From Chrysopilus asiliformis (lineage: Eukaryota > Arthropoda > Insecta > Diptera > Rhagionidae), in the NCBI GenBank assembly GCA_964034945.1, contig OZ035961.1, positions 6,058,001 through 6,122,000 on the forward strand: a stretch of 64,000 nt of DNA, written 5' to 3'. Each line of letters opens with the position of its first letter. Position 1 is the first letter of the stretch. Positions 26,601 to 35,600 of the stretch are shown here, in pieces. The notes beneath the pieces were generated by a model. It did no database searches, was not told the DNA's origin, and was given only the letters and a program-made list of their open reading frames with translations. A program made the translations under genes and the position numbers.

Positions 26601-29600
26601 GTACGACACGAGTATTGATTCTTATCTTGGTAATTTGATTCTGGCAACGCTATAAACTTAAAAAAACAGATTTTGTTTTCTCAGAGAGGCCATAATCACG
26701 TGTGTTTAAACGTTTTTCACTCGTTTGTTTTAAGTTCCCATATTGTATATGTACTATGATATCACTTTTATAGCCTTTGGTGAATAATAGGTAATTTAAT
26801 TTCACATCTAACAAAAAAAAATCATCAAAATCGGTTGGTAACTAAGAAATTTTATACAATTTTTTTTATAAATATCTATATATATTCGAAAAATTTCAGG
26901 TAAATCTGAGACCGATCGTGCGAATGTTGCCAGTAATAAAAAAAAATGTAACCATAATTTTTCAGCATATTTTTCCGAGCCACAATTTCCAGTTAGGTAC
27001 TATTATATAGTCAGCAAATTTTATTATTTTGTTCTTTGAAGTGGATTTTGTTATCGTCACGATAATTAATGTCTGGATGATATTTTAAAGATGCCAAAGT
27101 TTTTTAATTATCCCGTCAGCGTTTCTTCATTGAAAACTTTTTAAAAATACTCATCAAAAGAAAATTTAGACATTGAATTTTGAGATTTTTTTTTTAAAAA
27201 ACCCAAGTGCGTAATTATTTACGGTAATTTCTTGTTTTTGTTGCCTTGACGCATGTCTCCACTTTTTAATTGGAAAAATTTACAGATAACTGCAATTAGT
27301 AAAAGCTTCGACTCCTTTAAAATTCTATCCATGTACACCAAAGTCATTTACCGACATTTATCCAATTATAATCCTCTTAGCCAATCCAATTTAATTAGAT
27401 GTTGCTAAACTGCAAGAAAACTGTTCATGTCAGATAATTCAACAGTCTTTTAACGGATGCTCCTTTCCCAATACTTTACAGAAAGGTAAATGCAATTCAT
27501 TTAATATGAAAAAAAAATTGTTTCTTCTTTGAAGGTCGTCCAGACCAAGTTCATAATTGCACCCTGACAAATATTTCAATGACATCCTTAGGAGTAAAGT
27601 GCACGGAAGGATTTAATGGTGGCTTACCACAGTCCTTTATGTTAGAAGTGAAAGATACCAGTTCACATGTAAGTGAAATTTTAACATCTCTTTAGGAAAA
27701 AGATATCAACATTTTTTTTTGAAATTCTCCTAATGTTCTAATTGTCGTTTAATTTGTTTAGGAAATAAGGGCGAATTTTTCATCACCAGTGCCAAGATTT
27801 GCAATTGCTGGTCTTATACCAGGAAGCTTATATCTAGTATCTGTTTACGCATTTAACACCAAAGGTAGATCAGATCCAACAACACTGAATGCTGCCATGC
27901 TAAGGATGCCAGAGAAGCAATTGACATCAGAACGAGGTACGACTTTTTTTTATCATTAAATTAAAATTTAAATAAAAATAAATTTTTTATCAGTAATGAT
28001 AAAAGTGGGCACCGAAAAATTTTACGGTGTGAATTCGGTTTTACTTGAATTTTTTAAAAGTTTAAATCCAAATGGAGTTTTCTTTTTAACTCCACAAAGC
28101 CGAATAAAATTTTTACGATAAGGATAAGACTGGAATTAAGACACCAAAATAGCAATTTTGTCTAAAGCTTTTTTTTTTGCACTATTAAACTGTCATCAAA
28201 ATCTCGTAAATGCTGTAAAAGATTAGATATTTGTAGGGTTTTCGTTCACATAATTTTAAACAAATGAATTTTTTTTCAACCCCAAATGGATCACGCAGAG
28301 AAAAGACAGTAAATCTAACTACAGTCGAACCTGGATAAGTGGGATCTAACGGGACCGTCCTACGGTTATCCAGGTCCTACTTATCCAGGTGTGACTGGAG
28401 AATTGGAAATACAACTAAAATAGTTTATTTCAATTACGAAAATAGTCCAAATTAACTATTTTGTAATATATATAACGTGTGTAGAAGGTAAATTAAACAA
28501 AATTACCCCTCAGTGCAGGAAGAATAAAAAACCCATTTCTAGCATTTTGGGGAAGTACGGTCTGGTAATACCAGCTAGTCTCGGGGGGAGAGAGTGTTCG
28601 ATTCGAGGGAGTCGAGGCAGTTCTTTCTAGATGGGCGTCGAGACTAGTTCGGCTTTAGTGTACGGATAGCCGTGATCCTAGCTTTTCCTTTCGAACCATT
28701 TTAGTCCCTTTAAACGTTATAACAAATTTAACTACTTAGTAATAAAATTTACTATTTTGTGGTCAAATTGACTATTTTTTTTACGGAAATGAACTAAATT
28801 TTAGTTGCATATTCCCAATTCCCTATCATAAAATAGTTGGAGTTACTATTTTTTTTATACGCGTGTCTTATTGAAACACCAAAGAAGGGTATGAAACATG
28901 GCCGAATTATACAAGGTCTGTTTGACAGCTCAGTTGCTTCTGGCTCTGACGTCATCGGCAAGAAATTCTTATAAGACTCAATGGGAATTTTCCCTAATTC
29001 TCAAATCTAGCTAACATCTACTCCGTACGCACAATCAACATTACAAAGAATTTCTTGCCGATGACGTAGCAAAATGGTGGCTGTCAAAAATTAACCAGCA
29101 GACCTTGTATAATTCGGCCATGGGTATGAAAAAAAAATACCTAAAAGACCTATCACACTTAAGATGATTTGGTCTTCAAATAGTATAAATGTAAGAAATA
29201 GGACTATTGGACTATTGACAAAAACAAATTGCGCGAAAAGTTGGGCACAGAAAAATGTATTGTATTTCCTTTGTTTACAAGATTGAATCGAAAAGTCATA
29301 CCGAAAACATTTTTCAAGCAGAGTGGCGCGAAATTTAAAAATTTAGTGGCGGTAAATTTAAAAATTCAACTCTTTCGATACAACTATTGATATCAAAGTT
29401 TGGTCTTAAAACTTAAGTGATTGAATTTAGAAATTAAATTTTAAGCGAAAGCGATCCATATTTGGAACAACGATCCGAATCATATACACATGCCTTATAA
29501 AAAAATCTGTTTTTTTCATGCAAGCGATAAGATTTACCAGAAACGTAAAAGTAGAATTCCTAAAATGGGCATTCTCTGCCATCCCCCGCCCCCAACCCTT

Positions 29601-32600
29601 TCTAAGGTTGTGTATTTGAAAAATGTATTGCGACCTACCCAGAGAAGGTTATTACCCTACAACAACTTTGTTAAGCAATATTCAATCAATTCCAAGAAAT
29701 TTTTCGCACTAACAAACCTGTTGAAAGTTGAATAACACTTTCTATTTTAGGAATTCCATAACAACTTTCCATTGCCTATAAAGCTTTTTATGAAATGAGA
29801 AATTATTGTTGATAAAATATACCACGACCGCATACACAGTATGCTTATCAAAATGTTAGTAGTATAATTGTATAAATGTAATTTTCTAGTGAATAAAAGA
29901 TTGTATAGTACAGAATATGTTTAGATCGTGGCTTTTAGTACCAGCACTACGTAATTCGAATTACGTAATACCGAAATAAACGCCGTGGTTGACGTAATAT
30001 TAGTATTACTTTAGCTACAGTACTGAACGAAAAATTAGTATTACACATAACCTTTAATACGACCCCAACTTCAAAAGTTTCAAATATTTTCCTTTTTTTC
30101 TCTCTGGCACCGAAGTCAATTTTTGTTTATTTTTTGTGTGTTTCTTAATAATTTCAATGACTGTCAAAATGTTAATATTAGCAACTAAACTTCTCCTGGA
30201 TTTATATACTACGTAATACAATACTAAAGTTGCTGTCTAAACGTAGTTAATACAAACTTATTATTCAATTTCTTATAGTAGGTACCTACTATACGAAAGT
30301 AAATATTTTCTAACAAATACAATTTTCAGAGAGTCCCCATTCATCGCTTCCTTTTTCACCGGTGTTATCGTTGACCATTGGTCTTACAGCTGCTATAATG
30401 GTGGCTGGTTTTGCTGTAATATTAGCTTTAAGGATACCATGTAAGAATTCACGACGTAGTCGCAAGGAATTGTCGAATGAGAATACGTCCAGGGATGGGT
30501 CGCCGGGGCCAAGTGACAAGAGTTCCGGCAGCAAGGAAATTGATGGCAACGAAAGCGATGAAAAGAATCCGGATATAATACCGGAAACAATAGATTCTGA
30601 TGATCAGGTAGGTTTACCTTAAATAAATGAATTTGTTTTTGCATGAAGATTCTTTTAAATGTATTTATTCTACGAAAATGTTAAATCATTCTGGACGAGT
30701 TGTTTTTTTTATAGTTTTCATTTTCTTCTTGAAAAAGATTTCAAGAATAGCCGTTATTTCTATATTTTCTAAATATTGTAATATTATTGCTCTTTAACAA
30801 TTGTCTTCTCTTTTCATTTTTACTGTGTATTGTTGGGAAAAAATTTAGATCGATTATATAAGACGTCGCCAACATATATCAACGATAGACACGAGTAGTC
30901 CAACAAGAGGGCTATTATCTTCAAGTACACCACCACCACAGAAATACAATTCAGCTGGTATGACATTACATGCAACCCACAATCCAATGGGCTATTGTAC
31001 GCTTAGAAATGGTGCACAACCTCCGACCTCAGTTGGCACTCTTTCTATGGTAAGTGTCCTTATATTGTATATTATTATATTCTAGGATTCACTAGCAAAC
31101 TTCACCTCCTCACCTTTGTTATAGTATACATCAGAATCCTTCATTCATATCTATACATTTCCCATTCATTCCTCGTTATCCATTCTGTGAATTTGGCCAG
31201 AGAAAAAGTCCTTTAGATGTGCCTTTCGCCTTCTTTTGTATATCCATTATGTTATTATACAGAACGTACTCGTATCTACATAGTTGCCATGTCCATTGTT
31301 TAAATGGCAAAAAAGGACCACTGTTCTATCGTATGTTTGTATGATTGTGAGTCTCTGTTTCGTTCTTATAGTCGAATGTACATGTGAATCTGATGACTTT
31401 TAATGCCATACCACTCTGCGTGTTTGTGTGAAGTTATGTTTGGTAAGGATTTTGTTAATTTTAGAAGTATTTCAACACTTTTATATATGGTATGAACTTT
31501 CGCGCATAAATAAAATTCTGCAATGCTGCCTGCCATCCCAGACAGATATCACACTCTTAGGCAGCCAAGGCAGTTACTCTGGGATACGGAAGGAATCCGA
31601 AAATGGATATCACCCTTAACTAACTCAACACCCGCCCTCGCATTTGCAGAAAATTCTTGTCCTTATGGTTGTAACATACACCGTAGGTAGAATAATACTT
31701 CATTTTACCACTGAGCCACTGCCAGCCATATTTACAATGCGCTGTGAATTTAATATGAAGCGGCAGGATACAAAGCAAGCAGGAGGCAGTCTGCAAAGTA
31801 AAAGGATTCATGTGCCATCCGGAAAATACCATTCACAGCAGCACAAATAGTTTGTAAATTATTTCACTTAGGTCGCTGGATGTTATTCTACTATTCGTAT
31901 ATGCGGTGGCGGTGGAAAAGAAAAACTATAAAAAAAAAGTTTCACCCTGTTTGTACCAGAGGTCCAGATGCACAAGGAAACGGCGAAAAACTGAGAATCT
32001 GGAATCTCTATGAAACTAAAAACTGAAACCAACCGAAGTAGTCAACCTGCACCCATCGAAACCAACCGACCACTTGGCCAGCCAAGGACGAATAATTCAG
32101 GATATATGAATATAACGGGTAAATCCCTGTATCAGACTTTTGTTAATATTTTTTTCATATCTCGGAAAAAAATTCTGCACCAAGCGAAAAATATACGGAA
32201 ATATAAACCTTGCATAAATCTAAGTGTAAAATGTATCTATAAAATCTCCTCCTCACTCCGATATACACGATGCAGGATCCTTATATGCTTCACAACGAAA
32301 AGATAAAAGGGCGTGGGACTGTAATAATTACAGTGTTTCAACTTAATACGGGCAGTGGGTAGTAATTTGAAAGAAGAAACTCTGCAGTGCGGAAAATTGT
32401 GTGAAATTGTTTTTTTCGCTACAGAATTTTTGGTTTTTAATTTACTAGATAATCTGATTGGTAAAAGCGAAACCCGCACATCATTCAGTATCAACTTTTC
32501 CGTACGTATGTATGTATGTTTACATTTTATGTTTACACATGTAAACATAGTAATACACAATTCAATCTAAATACAGCTTTTCTGACAAAAAAAAAAAAAA

Positions 32601-35600
32601 AAGAAAAAAAAATAATTACAGAAACCATAGCGTGAAGGAAATAACGAATTTTGCCCTCTTTGCTTGTAATCAATGGGAGAAAGAACAAGACACGATTTTT
32701 AATTTTCATGGGAACTTCAAAGGATACACCATAATCTCATTTAAAATATATCGATTTATGGCATGGAAAGACCAAAAGCACACATCCGTACACACATGCA
32801 TGCACCCAACCGCAAATATCTTTTTAAATAGACTTAATTTCTTCAGGGGATTTGATTTAAGTATTTTTCTGTTTTTGCCATTTGCGAATAATTGCTTGAA
32901 ATATTTCACGAGTAACTTTCTGTGGAAATTCGATGCACAAAAATAAATCTAGATTTAATGTTTTGTTAAAATTTTAAATGTTTCGAGAGAAAAAGTTTTT
33001 TTGTGTTCTTTGGGGAATATAATTGATGTTTTTTTTATAACTTTTTGCCTACGAGATTAATTTTCATTTTAGGTACAATAACTACATTTTACTTATGACA
33101 TAATTTTAGATTTTGGATTTGTTTATACATCGGCTGATCATACATACCGGAATATCTGGGACAGTCTCGATTGTAGGCATGTTGTATCGGCCTCCCAAAT
33201 ACCTTGCCCCCTTATGGGCTAAATTTTTACACTTTTCCATTAATTTCAAAACATTGAAAATATTTCATTCTTTGGGGCTACGTTAGGGGGTACGTTAATC
33301 GCTCCCTGATTCTAACCTAAAAAAAATATGGTCAGCGTATTTGTACATATCTTCTTTATGGAAAATGTCTCGCCTACCATATGTTATAATTAAGGATCAA
33401 ATTTTATAAGCATGAACTTTTGAAATCGGAGGAAATGTTTACGCGGAAAATCGAAGATTGGGTCTTACAAGAAGATAATAGGGCTATTCACTCTTTATCG
33501 TAGTTGATCGTAAACTCGTAGAATCGTAAATAACATCGTAGTTTTTTGACAGTTCTCCATACAAATTTTTTTTACGATGAAAACTACAATCTACCACACT
33601 CGTAGTTTTTGTCGTACTTCTAATAAAGTGAGGTTAAGGCATGTTTTGTGACATGTCAACTTGGTGCCAACTCTAAAATTGACTTTGGAAAAGCAAGTAA
33701 ATTAAAGTATTTATATGATTTAGTATAAATTAAGAGTTAAAAAATGCTTTAAACAATTTAGGTAAAGAAAATAAATAAAAGAGTCAAAAATTTACGACAA
33801 AACCCACAACCTTTAGTAAAGCGCTGCTCACGCTTCGTTGTACTTTTCCAACGTAGATGTACAGTACAATCTACGATTTTACTATCTACGATCAAGAGTG
33901 AATTGCCCTAATGAGCCGAAATATCGAATCCGTCTCTGCAAGACTTGGAAAGAGGAAAATGGCGTCACAACAATGGACTGGCCCTACCAATCCCCAAATG
34001 CCAACCCCATCGAAAATCTGTGGGGGACTAGAAAGACGCATTTCGCCGGAAATCTTGTCTACAATTTTAAGCAGCTGGTATGCGCTATTCGAAAAATTTG
34101 GCCCTCTTTGTCCACGGATTGCGCAGAAAAACTGGTTGAAAGTATGCCAAGAAGGTGCCAGGCTATATTTGACCACTATGGAGATTACACAGCATATTAG
34201 ATACTTGTGACTTGACATTTGAAAGGTGCTTCAATGTAAAACAAAAAGTGAATTACACAGGGACTACATTGACTTTTATTTCTGGTGTACCAGCAAAACT
34301 GTTTGCTAAAAAGCCAGTGTGGACCAATCTGATTTACCAGTTTTTCTGGTAAGACAGTGCTGGTATACCATTTTCGTAGACAGCGCTGGTATACCATATT
34401 TTGACAGCGGAAATTAAAATGGCGAAAAGAGAGTCGATTTGAGAGGGCAAAGGGTAGATTAGTTCTTTTTCAGACATTTTAAAGCCAATATTTTGGCAAT
34501 CATAATTTGTTGTTACTTATTCACTAACATTTCGCCTACTGAACTGTTTTACCAGAATTTGCCCACCAAACAAATTTGACAGATTGCGACTAAAAGGCTT
34601 ACCAGCTGGTATACCAGAAATAAAAGTCAATGTAGTCCCTGTGTAAGTATATTTTCTACTTTGCAAAAAAATGCGGTTTTTTTCTTCTGACACAGACTGT
34701 ATATATACAATCGATTACCATTTTTTATACCCGTATGGTGAAACCAAAGGGTATATTAACTTTGCTTTACCGTTTGTAACGCCAAGATCCCGTCATCACA
34801 CACAAAAATGAATTACACCAGTGTGTTTAGAATGATAAAAAAATTGAATTTTCCATGTCCGTCCGTCCGTCCGTCTGTGGCGCGGATTGCGGGCGCACGG
34901 ATTGAGCTAGAGACTTGAAATTTTGCGCAGATCCGTTTTTCGTAAAATGCGATGCTAAGCTCGTTCATGGGCAAAAATGGACCATTAGGGGGGGGGGGGG
35001 GGGGTACCCCCCATACGAACTAAAATGTTTTTTTGTGAATATCTCAAAAATGGTGCACCTTATCAAAAAAGTGCAAGAACAAAAGTTATTTAGGATATAA
35101 TTCCACATAAAACTCCCATACATCAAAATCCGATTGGAATAAATTTTAAAAAATCTTATTGAAAAATTTGACTTCAAAGTGGAATTTTGATGCAACTGTT
35201 CGCCGTCAATCACCATACGGGTTTTCAATAATTGGCAGATTGGCAATTATAGCTTTTGTTATGTTTACTCATTGAACCGATTTTGACGCGGTTTTGGTGT
35301 TTCAAAAAAAAGTTTTTTTCATGCACTTTTACCCCTCTTACAATTGAACTGATTTTTATCTGGTTTTTTACTATTCGTTTCTGGTTATTGCAGATTTTTT
35401 CACTCTATGACTTATAATCAAAAAATTTTTTTGGCTCGTTTAGTATTTCTGTTCTCTACTAGCCTCCTAACAACGTATTATATATATTTGTTTTACGTAA
35501 TGCCAGTCGAAACTAATTTTCATTATGCTCATTAGTATAAATGAATCTATAATGTAGTACAATTATCATAACTTTATTTTAATAAAATTCTACCAAATGT

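Larger units (their letters stand above)
24075..27534 (+). other. intron i-j (3.5 kb)
   Basis: Contains a Helitron-like copy (25084-25445), a TTAA MITE (25711-25925) and a short hairpin MITE (26402-26524). The rest is AT-rich with no exon-like stretch. Confidence 0.8.
27937..30329 (+). other. intron k-l (2.4 kb)
   Basis: Contains a degraded AT-rich MITE cluster (28293-28866) with a small pogo-like element inside, and a MITE with a 9-base target duplication (28897-29122). Positions 29930-30250 are rich in TACGTAATA-type motifs without clear ends. Confidence 0.75.
33400..34699 (+). pseudogene. Tc1-like transposon remnant, transposase C-terminal half, twice interrupted
   Basis: Before the first insertion, 33419-33479 reads in one frame to KIEDWVLQEDN; after it, 33910 continues with the Tc1 motif as NEPKYRIRLCKTWKEENG, then TMDWPYQSPNANPIENLWG, and stops at 34198-34200. 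QEDN-x-PK and the P-Q-S-P-x-N-P-I-E-x-L-W block hold two of the catalytic acidic residues of Tc1/mariner enzymes. The right end CTGACACAGACTG is followed by TATA. The 5' half and left end are not recognisable. Non-functional. Confidence 0.85.

Noticed and set aside
33892..34218. 108-codon minus-strand frame
   Set aside because: Mirror of the Tc1-like transposase frame on the + strand.
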